From NCBI GenBank assembly GCA_003550725.1, contig PUKZ01000051.1, positions 1 to 43,442 on the forward strand: a DNA stretch of 43,442 nucleotides, in the 5' to 3' direction. A program made the position numbers and the translations under genes. The notes under the pieces are model-generated. The model saw nothing but the letters and a program-made list of their open reading frames with translations, made no database searches and was not told the DNA's origin. Shown piece by piece: positions 1 through 10,117 of this stretch. Every line of letters starts with the position of its first letter. Position 1 is the stretch's first letter. Source of the stretch: Bacteroidales bacterium. Its GTDB lineage: Bacteria > Bacteroidota > Bacteroidia > Bacteroidales > UBA7960.

Positions 1-45
1 CCCAACCATTTTTGCCCAACAAAATTCAGGTTCAACTTTATCCAT
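1..45 (-). CDS. possible 5' end of an unidentified gene (partial)
   Basis: Reading the minus strand from an ATG at 45 gives 15 open codons to the window edge (MDKVEPEFCWAKMVG). It would be divergent from the surface-protein gene at 251. The stretch is too short to recognise and no clear -7 box was found upstream of it, so this is only a possibility. Confidence 0.25.
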   Translation of the reverse strand, partial: MDKVEPEFCWAKMVG

Positions 46-250
46 TATTATTAAAAATGTTCTTTATATTAAAATTTATTATTAACACAAATTCTGTAAA
101 GAAAATTTAGGACGGGTCAGATAGATTAAAGTACATGATAGAATTTGATTTGTTGAGTAAATTAAGTGTTAACCGCCACTAAAATTATAAATATATAATC
201 ATCAAGATGTAAATTATTGTAAAACTGTTTAATAAACATAATTAATACAA

Positions 251-3200
251 ATGAAAAACATATTAATACTTTTATTTTTAATTTCCGCAAATATACTTTG
301 TGGACAAGATACTTTTGATTTTAAAATAGAAACCACCGAAGAGCAAACCGATTATAAATTTCTTGTAGACGGCGCTAGTGAATTTCAGATTGATTGGGGA
401 GACGGTAGTGAGATAGAAACGCATAACGGGAATGTCGTCCCTGATCATGACTACGATCAGGCCGGCGAGTGGATTATTAGCGTGAATGGTGAAGCCTCCA
501 GGATTGCATTTTATACTGATTATCAATGTAAATACTCTTCGATGCTAAGGGATATAAAAACACCTGTTTCAGATGGTGTTTCAGGCATTACCAATGCATC
601 TAATATGTTTAGGGATATCATAGTGGAAAGTTTTACAGCTACGGATTTTTTTGATGAAACCTCAGCCGGTGTAACTAATATGAATAATATGTTCAGAGAT
701 GCATCGTCATTCAATCATGATATAAGCAATTGGGATGTGAGTAACGTTATCGATATGAATTCTATATTTCTTGTAGCATCATCATTTAATCAGGATATAA
801 GTAGTTGGGATGTTGCTAATGTTAATAATATGTATATGATGTTCAATAGAGCATCCTCATTCGACCAGGATATTAGTAGCTGGGATGTTAGTAATGTTAC
901 TAATATGGCTGCTATGTTTAGTTATGTATCTTCATTCAATCAGGATATCGGCGGCTGGGATGTTAGTAATGTTACTAATATGGGTAGTATGTTTAGCAAT
1001 GCATCATCATTTAATCAGGATATTAGCAGCTGGGATGTAAGTGGTGTTACCAGGATGCCTGGTATGTTTTCTGATGCAACCTCATTCAATCAGGATATAG
1101 GTGGTTGGGATGTGGGTAATGTAACTAATATGACTTCGATGTACAAAGGAGCATCTTCATTCAACTACTGTATTGGTGATTGGGATGTGGGTAATGTTAC
1201 CAGTATGTCTGGTATGTTTGCTGGTGCAACTTCATTCAACCATGATATAGGCGACTGGCATGTTAGTAATGTTACTGATATGCGTGATATGTTCAATGGT
1301 GCATCTTTATTTAACCAGGATATAGGTGATTGGGACGTGAGTAATGTTACTACAATGTATTGGATGTTCAGAAATGCATCCGCATTCAACCAGGATATAG
1401 GCGATTGGGATGTTAGCAATGTTACTACTATGTATAGAATGTTTCAAAATGCTTCTTTATTCAACCATGATATAGGCGACTGGGATGTTAGTAATGTTAC
1501 TGATATGCGTGATATGTTCAATAATGCAACTTCATTCAATCAGGATATAGGCGATTGGGATGTGAGTAAAGTTAATAGTATGTGGGGTATGTTCAATGTA
1601 GCTACTTCATTTGACCAGGATATAGGTGATTGGGATGTGAGTAACGTTACTAATATGGCTAGGATGTTTGATAATGCTACTTCATTTAACCAGGATATAG
1701 GTGATTGGGATGTAAGTAATGTTAATAATATGTTTTGGATGTTCAAGGGAGCATCTTCATTCAATCAAGATATAAGTGACTGGGATGTATCAAATGTTGA
1801 AAATTTTAATGATTTTCTTTATGATATTGAACTATCAACAGAGTATTATAATAAACTTTTAATACAGTGGTCATATTTGGATTTAGAGGAAAATATAAAT
1901 TTTAATGGCGGTAGCAGCAAGTATGACTTAGGCTTGCCGGCCGACAGAAGACAATACATCAAGGATGAATTTGAATGGAGTATCACTGATGGAGGTGATT
2001 CAGGTATTGAAGTTTTTACTTTGATGGTTAATGTCAACCCTCAAAATGTTGGAAAAGCCATAGGCGAAGGGTTTTATGATGAGGGTGATGTTGTAAATAT
2101 TGAAGCTATTGCAAACAAAGGCTATGAATTTACTGAATGGACCGGAGATATTGCACATATAGATAACCCCGGCTCTAAAATAACAACAATAACAATGCCG
2201 GCTGATGATGTATCAATTACTGCAAACTTAGATCTTATTGACTACGAGCTTACCGTAAATATTAACCCTGAAGGAGCTGGTATTGTTATTCTTGATCCTG
2301 ATGAGGATTTTTATAATATGGGTGATGAAATTACTCTAACTGCTATAGCAGAAGATGGTTATGAGTTTGCCAAATGGAAAGGGGATATTGAGCATATTGA
2401 TGACCCGGATTATGAGGTAACTACATTAACAATGCCTGCCGGTGATGTTGTATTGACAGCTGAATTTATCAATGTATATAAACTCACGGCAGAAACAGAT
2501 CCGCAAGAATCCGGAACTGTTAGCTTTGATCCTGAAAAGGATTATTATAGAGAAGGTGATATAATTACTTTGACAGCTATATCAGAAGCAGGATATAACT
2601 TTATTGAATGGACAGGTGACACAGACTACCTTGACGATCCTGTATCCGATACTGCCACGGTTACCATGCCTGCAAAAGATATTGACCTAACTGCCGGTTT
2701 TGAAATGATTGATTACCAGCTTGCACTCAATGCCGATCCAGAAGAGGGCGGTAACGTTACAGGTGAAGGCATATACAATATTGGTGATGAAGTTGATATT
2801 ATTGCAGAAGCCAATGAAGGCTGGGATTTTGTTGAATGGACCGGCGACACAGACCATGTTGATGATCCCACATCTGCTACTGCCATTGTTACTATGCCTG
2901 CAGATGATATTGATCTAACTGCCGGTTTCGAAATGATTGATTACCAACTTATACTCAATGCCGATCCAGAAGATGGCGGCAACGTTACAGGTGAAGGTAT
3001 ATACAATATTGGTGATGAAGTTGATATTATTGCAGAAGCCAGTGAAGGCTGGGATTTTGTTGAATGGACCGGCGACACGGATCATGTTGATGATCCCACC
3101 TCTGCTACTACCATTGTTACTATGCCTGCAGATGATATTGATCTAACTGCCGGTTTTGAAATGATTGACTACCAGCTTGCACTCAACGCCGATCCAGAAG

Positions 3201-4789
3201 AAGGCGGCAACGTTACAGGTGAAGGCATATACAATATTGGTGATGAAGTTGATATTATTGCAGAAGCCAGTGAAGGCTGGGATTTTGTTGAATGGACCGG
3301 CGACACGGATCATGTTGATGATCCCACCTCTGCTAATGCCATTGTTACTATGCCTGCAGATGATATTGACCTAACTGCCGGTTTTGAAATGATTGATTAC
3401 CAGCTTACACTCAATGCCGATCCCGAAGAGGGCGGCAACGTTGCAGGTGAAGGCATATACAATATTGGTGATGAAGTTGATATTATAGCAGAAGCCAGTG
3501 AAGGTTGGGATTTTGTTGAATGGACCGGCGACACGGATCATGTTGATGATCCCACATCTGCTACTACCATTGTTACTATGCCTGCAGATGATATTGATCT
3601 AAATGCCGGTTTTGAAATGATTGATTACCAGCTTGCACTCAATGCCGATCCCGAAGAGGGCGGCAACGTTGCAGGTGAAGGCATATACAATATTGGTGAT
3701 GAAGTTGATATTATAGCAGAAGCCAGTGAAGGCTGGGGTTTTGTTGAATGGACCGGCGACACAGATCATGTTGATAATCCCACATCTGCTACTACTATTG
3801 TTACTATGCCTGCAGATGATATTGACCTGGCTGCCGGTTTTGAAATGATTGATTACCAGCTTGCACTCAATGCCGATCCCGAAGAGGGCGGCAATGTTAC
3901 AGGTGAAGGCATATACAATATTGGTGATGAAGTTGATATTATTGCAGAAGCCGGTAAAGGCTGGGATTTTGTTGAATGGACCGGCGACACAGATCATGTT
4001 GATAATCCCACATCTGCTACTACTATTGTTACTATGCCTGCAGATGATATTGATCTAATTGCCAGTTTCGAAATGATTGATTACCAACTTACACTCAACG
4101 CCGATCCGGAAGATGGCGGCAACGTTACAGGTGAAGGCATATACAATATTGGTGATGAAGTTGATATTATTGCAGAAGCTGGTGAAGGATGGGATTTTGT
4201 TGAATGGACCGGCGACACAGATCATGTTGACGATCCTACATCTGCTACTGCCATTGTTACTATGCCTGCAGATGATATTGATCTAATTGCCAGTTTCGAA
4301 ATGATTGATTACCAACTTACACTCAACGCCGATCCGGAAGATGGCGGCATCGTTACAGGTGAAGGCATATACAATATTGGTGATGAAGTTGATATTATTG
4401 CAGAAGCTGGTGAAGGATGGAAATTTATCGGGTGGACAGGCGAAACAGAATATGTTGAGGATCCGGATTCAGATATAACTACTGTAAATATGCCTGCCGA
4501 TAATATAGAATTGACCGCAAACTTTACAGACGCAACCTCAATAGAATTACCAGTTAAAGCTGATATAAACATATTTCCCAACCCTGCTCGCCATAAGCTT
4601 ACCATTGAATCAAACGAAATAATTAAACATATCCGGTTGATTGATGTTTCTGGTAATGTTATAAAAAATATGGTTGTAGATAAATTAAATCATAAACTTA
4701 ATGTTTATAATTTGCAAGCCGGGATTTATTTTATACAGGTATATACTTCTGGCGGTATTGTAATTGATATGGTACAGATAATGAAGTAA
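251..4789 (+). CDS. T9SS-secreted BspA-like/InlB-repeat surface protein, 1512 aa
   Basis: Seen: a signal peptide (residues 1-19, ending CGQ); a short region with a WGDGS motif (about 45-60); fifteen 25-residue BspA/DUF285-type repeats (about 144-520, core [19 protein letters not shown]); then eleven ~76-residue InlB B-repeat-like units (about 591-1426, core [23 protein letters not shown]...MPADDI.L.A.F); and a C-terminal type A T9SS sorting domain (about 1433-1512, with FPNP and GIYFIQV, ending in MK). Known of the families: DUF285 and InlB-like repeats occur in adhesins and cell-wall proteins, and the sorting domain sends cargo through the type IX system to the outer surface. Inferred: a cell-surface adhesin or matrix-binding protein. 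The eight most C-terminal InlB-like units are almost identical at DNA level. Transcription is convergent with gdhA, with a shared terminator between them. Confidence 0.92.
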   Translation: MKNILILLFLISANILCGQDTFDFKIETTEEQTDYKFLVDGASEFQIDWGDGSEIETHNGNVVPDHDYDQAGEWIISVNGEASRIAFYTDYQCKYSSMLRDIKTPVSDGVSGITNASNMFRDIIVESFTATDFFDETSAGVTNMNNMFRDASSFNHDISNWDVSNVIDMNSIFLVASSFNQDISSWDVANVNNMYMMFNRASSFDQDISSWDVSNVTNMAAMFSYVSSFNQDIGGWDVSNVTNMGSMFSNASSFNQDISSWDVSGVTRMPGMFSDATSFNQDIGGWDVGNVTNMTSMYKGASSFNYCIGDWDVGNVTSMSGMFAGATSFNHDIGDWHVSNVTDMRDMFNGASLFNQDIGDWDVSNVTTMYWMFRNASAFNQDIGDWDVSNVTTMYRMFQNASLFNHDIGDWDVSNVTDMRDMFNNATSFNQDIGDWDVSKVNSMWGMFNVATSFDQDIGDWDVSNVTNMARMFDNATSFNQDIGDWDVSNVNNMFWMFKGASSFNQDISDWDVSNVENFNDFLYDIELSTEYYNKLLIQWSYLDLEENINFNGGSSKYDLGLPADRRQYIKDEFEWSITDGGDSGIEVFTLMVNVNPQNVGKAIGEGFYDEGDVVNIEAIANKGYEFTEWTGDIAHIDNPGSKITTITMPADDVSITANLDLIDYELTVNINPEGAGIVILDPDEDFYNMGDEITLTAIAEDGYEFAKWKGDIEHIDDPDYEVTTLTMPAGDVVLTAEFINVYKLTAETDPQESGTVSFDPEKDYYREGDIITLTAISEAGYNFIEWTGDTDYLDDPVSDTATVTMPAKDIDLTAGFEMIDYQLALNADPEEGGNVTGEGIYNIGDEVDIIAEANEGWDFVEWTGDTDHVDDPTSATAIVTMPADDIDLTAGFEMIDYQLILNADPEDGGNVTGEGIYNIGDEVDIIAEASEGWDFVEWTGDTDHVDDPTSATTIVTMPADDIDLTAGFEMIDYQLALNADPEEGGNVTGEGIYNIGDEVDIIAEASEGWDFVEWTGDTDHVDDPTSANAIVTMPADDIDLTAGFEMIDYQLTLNADPEEGGNVAGEGIYNIGDEVDIIAEASEGWDFVEWTGDTDHVDDPTSATTIVTMPADDIDLNAGFEMIDYQLALNADPEEGGNVAGEGIYNIGDEVDIIAEASEGWGFVEWTGDTDHVDNPTSATTIVTMPADDIDLAAGFEMIDYQLALNADPEEGGNVTGEGIYNIGDEVDIIAEAGKGWDFVEWTGDTDHVDNPTSATTIVTMPADDIDLIASFEMIDYQLTLNADPEDGGNVTGEGIYNIGDEVDIIAEAGEGWDFVEWTGDTDHVDDPTSATAIVTMPADDIDLIASFEMIDYQLTLNADPEDGGIVTGEGIYNIGDEVDIIAEAGEGWKFIGWTGETEYVEDPDSDITTVNMPADNIELTANFTDATSIELPVKADINIFPNPARHKLTIESNEIIKHIRLIDVSGNVIKNMVVDKLNHKLNVYNLQAGIYFIQVYTSGGIVIDMVQIMK
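690..1800 (+). repeat. 15 tandem 75-bp coding repeats (DUF285 units)
   Basis: In-frame tandem repeats of exactly 75 bp. The TGGGATGT core recurs at 731 and 806, and then every 75 bp. Units are diverged at DNA level, but the W-D-V-S-N-V and S-F-N-Q-D-I cores are kept. They encode the BspA-like section of the surface protein. Confidence 0.9.
2703..4525 (+). repeat. 8 tandem 228-bp near-identical coding repeats (InlB-B-like units)
   Basis: Eight copies with a fixed 228-bp period (starting near 2703, 2931, 3159, 3387, 3615, 3843, 4071 and 4299). Copies differ by scattered single bases; the last copy diverges in its second half. Three older, more divergent units precede them (about 2020-2700). 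The homogeneity points to recent amplification or gene conversion. Copy number is likely variable and may be collapsed or expanded in assemblies. Confidence 0.93.
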
Positions 4790-4866
4790 GTGTCTAAACC
4801 GGAATAATTGCATTTAATATAACTATCAGGCTACATGAATGTGATTAGAGATTAATGCAAATAAAA

Positions 4867-4894
4867 ATAGAGGAGGCAAATTTGCCTCCTCTAT
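4867..4894. terminator. bidirectional terminator hairpin between convergent genes
   Basis: A perfect 28-bp palindrome (core GAGGAGGCAAATTTGCCTCC) lies between the stops of the surface-protein gene (4789) and gdhA (4922, minus strand). The left flank is A-rich, giving a U-rich tail for minus-strand transcripts. The right flank is AT-rich but has a poorer T-run. Confidence 0.8.
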
Positions 4895-4921
4895 AATAAT
4901 GTGCTAAAAAGTGGTTTTTTA

Positions 4922-6283
<1,362 letters not shown>

Positions 6284-6537
6284 TTATAAAATAAAAGGAT
6301 AATTTTATAGATCAATGATAGAGATAATTTATCAGAATAAAAGAAATATTATAATTAAAAAATAATTTCTATTTTTCTTGGTTTTCTCAAAATTTTTTAT
6401 ATAGGTTATCTGTTAATTAATTAATATTAATTTAGCAATTGGTTTTTATCATAAGCGGTTATTTTAGCAAAGAAAATCGGTTTAAGTGTTAAAACGCCTA
6501 AAACAATTATATTTATTATACTAAACACTTTAAATAA

Positions 6538-9500
6538 ATGAAGTCAACCGGAGATTCAAAAATAATTACAAAACACCAACAAAACAGAAACTTTATAATA
6601 GATGAATCATTATCTATTAGTCATGATGAAATCAAAAGAATACTCGCAGAAAAACAAGAAAGATTTAAGGAGCTTGATGCTATTAATAAAACCACTGAAA
6701 TACTTAAAGAAGAATCATCTATTTCTGATATGCTTGGTAAAATTGTTTCAATTTTACCCTCTGCCCTGCAATACACTGATCCTTCAGTTGCCCGCATAAA
6801 ATATGGAGATGATAGTTTTACCAGCAGCTCCAAATTTAAAAAAACATCGTGGGTTCTTAGAAAAGGGTTTGAAACTATTGATGGAAAGGAAGGTTCTATT
6901 GAAGTATATTATCTTAAAAAACTTCCTGAAGCCGATGAGGGCCCTTTTTTAATAGAAGAAAGAAATCTTATCAACAATCTTGCCAGCATTGTATCAGGAC
7001 ATTTAAATACAATTATTGGAAAAGATTTGTTGAAACAGTCTGTTAAGAAAGAAGAAACAGAAAGCGATTATGAACAGCATCGAATATCGCATTCAGTAAT
7101 GAGTCGACAGCTTCTGCAGAAGTTTCTTAAAAAACACAATTCCGACCGTGATATTTATCATGATCTTATGCAGTTTAAAGTTCGTGAAATACTTTTGGTT
7201 GCCAATCTTTATGATGCTTTTATTATAGAACAGGAAGGAAAGTTTTTTGAACAGGTTACAGGAGAGTATTTTCAGCTAAATCTTTCTTCTGCACCGCGCA
7301 TAACAGGTGTTTCAACTCCCGAGGAAGCATTGGAAAAACTGCAGGAAAAACATTTTGATATGGTGATAGTAATGATGGGAATTGATAAGTCAACACCTAT
7401 TCATCTTAGCCAAATTATTAAGCAAATATACCATAATTTGCCTGTATTTTTAATGCTTAATAATAACAGTGATATTGCATTGTTTGAAGATGGCAGTAAA
7501 AATATAAACTCTATAGACAAGGTTTTTGTATGGAATGGTGATTCAAATGTTTTTCTGGCAATGATTAAGTATCTTGAGGATAAGATCAATGTTGAAAATG
7601 ATATATCTATTGGTATGGTAAGGGTAATTTTGTTGGTCGAAGATTCGGCAAAATATTATTCGCGTTATTTGCCGATTTTATACAGTATAGTTATTGAGCA
7701 AACAAGGAAGCTGATAGAAGAAGTAAACACTGATGAACTATATAAGTTGCTAAAAATGAGAGCGCGCCCCAAGGTGTTGCTTGCATCAACATATGAAGAA
7801 GCCATAAGCATGTTCAACAAATTTAAAGATAATTTACTGTGCCTGATATCTGATGTGAAATTTGAAAAAGAAAACAAACTTGATGAAGAAGCCGGAATTT
7901 CTTTGCTTAAATATGCTAAAACTGTCATGCCCGATATGCCTGCCGTATTGCAGTCGTCCGACAGGGAAAATTCACAAAAAGCTTATGAGCTAAGATCAAC
8001 ATTTATTAATAAAAATTCGGAAACATTAAAACAGGATCTCAGAAGTTTTATAAATTATTTTCTTGGTTTTGGAAACTTTGTATATAAAGATGAAACAGGG
8101 CGAAAAGATATTGCTGTTGCACGCTCAATGAAAGAATTTCAAAAACATCTAAAAACTATTCCTGAAAAATCTCTCATATATCACGCCAAAAAAAATCATT
8201 TTTCTCACTGGCTAATGGCAAGGGGCGAAATACAAATTGCCAAAAAAATAAAACCTTTGAAGGTTGACGATTTTAAATCGCCGGGAAGCTTGAGAAAATA
8301 TTTGATTGATATTGTTGAACAATGTATTCATGATAAGAAAAAAGGTAAGGTAATAAATTTTGAAGAATCGGCTTTGCTCGACTATTCAAATGTTGTGAGA
8401 TTTGCCCCCGGCTCCCTGGGAGGTAAAGGCAGGGGATTGGCTTTTATTAATATGCTTATAAATAATTTTGATTTTAATGAACTGGTTAGTGATATAAATA
8501 TAACTTCACCAAAAACCTCAATTATCGGAACAGAAGAGTTTGAAAAATTTTTGCATAAAAACAATCTTTATGATAAAGTTTATAGTGAAACTGATTATAA
8601 TTACATTAAAAGGTTGTTTTTAGATGGTAAGCTTTCAGATAGCCTGGAAAAAAAGCTCAAAAGTTTCCTGTCCGTTATAAAAAAACCTTTAGCTATAAGA
8701 TCATCAAGTTTATTTGAAGATTCTCTTATGCAACCATTTGCCGGAATATTTGATACCTTTTTATTGCCAAATAACCATCCCAACCTTGAGGTCAGGCTTG
8801 AACAAACCATGAATGCTATAAAAATGGTATTTGCATCTATATTTTCGCCCACTGCCAAGGCATATTTTAAAGCTGTCAATTATAAAATTGAAGAAGAGAA
8901 AATGGCTGTAGCAATACAAGAGGTTGTGGGTAATCAGTATGAGAATTACTTTTATCCACATATTAGTGGTGTTTCTCAATCTTATAATTTTTATCCTTTT
9001 TCATATATGAAACCTGATGAGGGTTTTGCTGTTGCTGCAGTTGGTTTGGGGAAATATGTGGTGGAAGGTGAAAAAACCTTCAGGTTTTCACCAGTTCATC
9101 CTCAACTGGAAATATATACGCCTAAGGAGCTACATAAGAATTCACAAGTTCATTTTTATGCTATAGATCTTAATAAAAAGGATATAAATATTCTTGACGG
9201 CGAGGATGCCGGTCTTATTAAACTTGATATTGACACCGCCGAAAAACATGGAACATTGAAACATTGCGCCAGTGTTTATGATATAAACAGCGAGAGAACA
9301 ATACCCGGTATCACTCAACCCGGCCCCAGGGTAGTTAATTTTGCCAATATACTTAAATATGAATATATACCTATGGCTAAATCTATTGAAGTGATACTCG
9401 ATATAGTGTCGGAAGCAATGGGAACACCTATAGAAATAGAATTTGCTATTGACTTGAATAAAGATAGTGAAAAGAAAGCTTCGTTTTATCTGCTTCAAAT

Positions 9501-10068
9501 AAAACCCCTTATAAAAAATATTATTGATACCGATATTAATATAGATAAAGTTGACAATGAAAAATTACTTCTTTATTCGGAAAATGGCATGGGAAATGGT
9601 AGAATTAATGGGTTATATGATGTTATTTATGTGGATGTTGAAACTTTTGACAGCCTTAAAACCGAAAAAATGCGGGATGAAATAGATGAACTCAACTCCA
9701 AAATGGTTGAAGAAGGACGAAAATATATTCTTATTGGTCCGGGCAGATGGGGTACACGTGATAAATTTATAGGTATTCCAGTGGGATGGTCTCAAATATC
9801 TAATGCCAGAATTATTGTGGAAATTAGCCTGGAGGATTTTCCTCTTGATGCATCATTAGGCTCACACTTCTTTCACAATGTAATTTCAATGAATGTAGGT
9901 TATTTTTCAGTAAAGCATAACGACCTTATTGATTATATTAACTGGGATAAGCTCAAAAATACCAAATCAATTAATCAAACAAAACATTTCAGGCATGTAA
10001 GATTTGAAAACCCTCTTGAAGTAATCATGGATGGTAAAAAAAGAGCTTCCATGATTTACTTTCAATAA
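6538..10068 (+). CDS. GAF-like/REC/REC/PPDK_N-type ATP-binding protein, 1176 aa
   Basis: Function unknown; likely annotated as PEP/pyruvate-binding protein or PEP synthase. Seen: coiled and GAF-like N-terminus (about 25-170). First receiver-like domain (about 205-355) without the usual acidic pair, phosphoacceptor Asp or Lys. Second receiver domain with E368/D369 (LLVEDS), D439 (LISDVKF), S-S after strand 4 and K492. Then a PPDK_N/PEP-synthase ATP-binding region with LGGKGRG (627-633) and IRSSSLFED (720-728). The last part (about 1060-1176) carries IGPGRWGT and LGSHFFHN. Absent: the swivelling phosphohistidine domain (GG.TSHAA) and the PEP-binding TIM barrel, so it cannot be an ordinary PpsA. 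A paralogue follows 49 bp downstream, probably in the same transcript. Inferred: a receiver-controlled ATP-dependent regulator or phosphotransferase tied to the flanking glutamate dehydrogenases. Confidence 0.85.
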   Translation: MKSTGDSKIITKHQQNRNFIIDESLSISHDEIKRILAEKQERFKELDAINKTTEILKEESSISDMLGKIVSILPSALQYTDPSVARIKYGDDSFTSSSKFKKTSWVLRKGFETIDGKEGSIEVYYLKKLPEADEGPFLIEERNLINNLASIVSGHLNTIIGKDLLKQSVKKEETESDYEQHRISHSVMSRQLLQKFLKKHNSDRDIYHDLMQFKVREILLVANLYDAFIIEQEGKFFEQVTGEYFQLNLSSAPRITGVSTPEEALEKLQEKHFDMVIVMMGIDKSTPIHLSQIIKQIYHNLPVFLMLNNNSDIALFEDGSKNINSIDKVFVWNGDSNVFLAMIKYLEDKINVENDISIGMVRVILLVEDSAKYYSRYLPILYSIVIEQTRKLIEEVNTDELYKLLKMRARPKVLLASTYEEAISMFNKFKDNLLCLISDVKFEKENKLDEEAGISLLKYAKTVMPDMPAVLQSSDRENSQKAYELRSTFINKNSETLKQDLRSFINYFLGFGNFVYKDETGRKDIAVARSMKEFQKHLKTIPEKSLIYHAKKNHFSHWLMARGEIQIAKKIKPLKVDDFKSPGSLRKYLIDIVEQCIHDKKKGKVINFEESALLDYSNVVRFAPGSLGGKGRGLAFINMLINNFDFNELVSDINITSPKTSIIGTEEFEKFLHKNNLYDKVYSETDYNYIKRLFLDGKLSDSLEKKLKSFLSVIKKPLAIRSSSLFEDSLMQPFAGIFDTFLLPNNHPNLEVRLEQTMNAIKMVFASIFSPTAKAYFKAVNYKIEEEKMAVAIQEVVGNQYENYFYPHISGVSQSYNFYPFSYMKPDEGFAVAAVGLGKYVVEGEKTFRFSPVHPQLEIYTPKELHKNSQVHFYAIDLNKKDINILDGEDAGLIKLDIDTAEKHGTLKHCASVYDINSERTIPGITQPGPRVVNFANILKYEYIPMAKSIEVILDIVSEAMGTPIEIEFAIDLNKDSEKKASFYLLQIKPLIKNIIDTDINIDKVDNEKLLLYSENGMGNGRINGLYDVIYVDVETFDSLKTEKMRDEIDELNSKMVEEGRKYILIGPGRWGTRDKFIGIPVGWSQISNARIIVEISLEDFPLDASLGSHFFHNVISMNVGYFSVKHNDLIDYINWDKLKNTKSINQTKHFRHVRFENPLEVIMDGKKRASMIYFQ

Positions 10069-10117
10069 AAACAATTATAAACTCACTTGTTATTTTATTA
10101 AATTTTACTGGTACAAA

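Noticed and set aside
3599-3997. Minus-strand open frames opposite the surface-protein repeats
   Set aside because: They repeat with the 228-bp period, as expected of antisense shadows of the coding repeats.
690-4525. Regular repeats resembling a CRISPR array or satellite
   Set aside because: Periods of 75 and 228 bp are exact codon multiples, are in frame throughout a 1512-codon gene and have no spacers; they are protein repeats.
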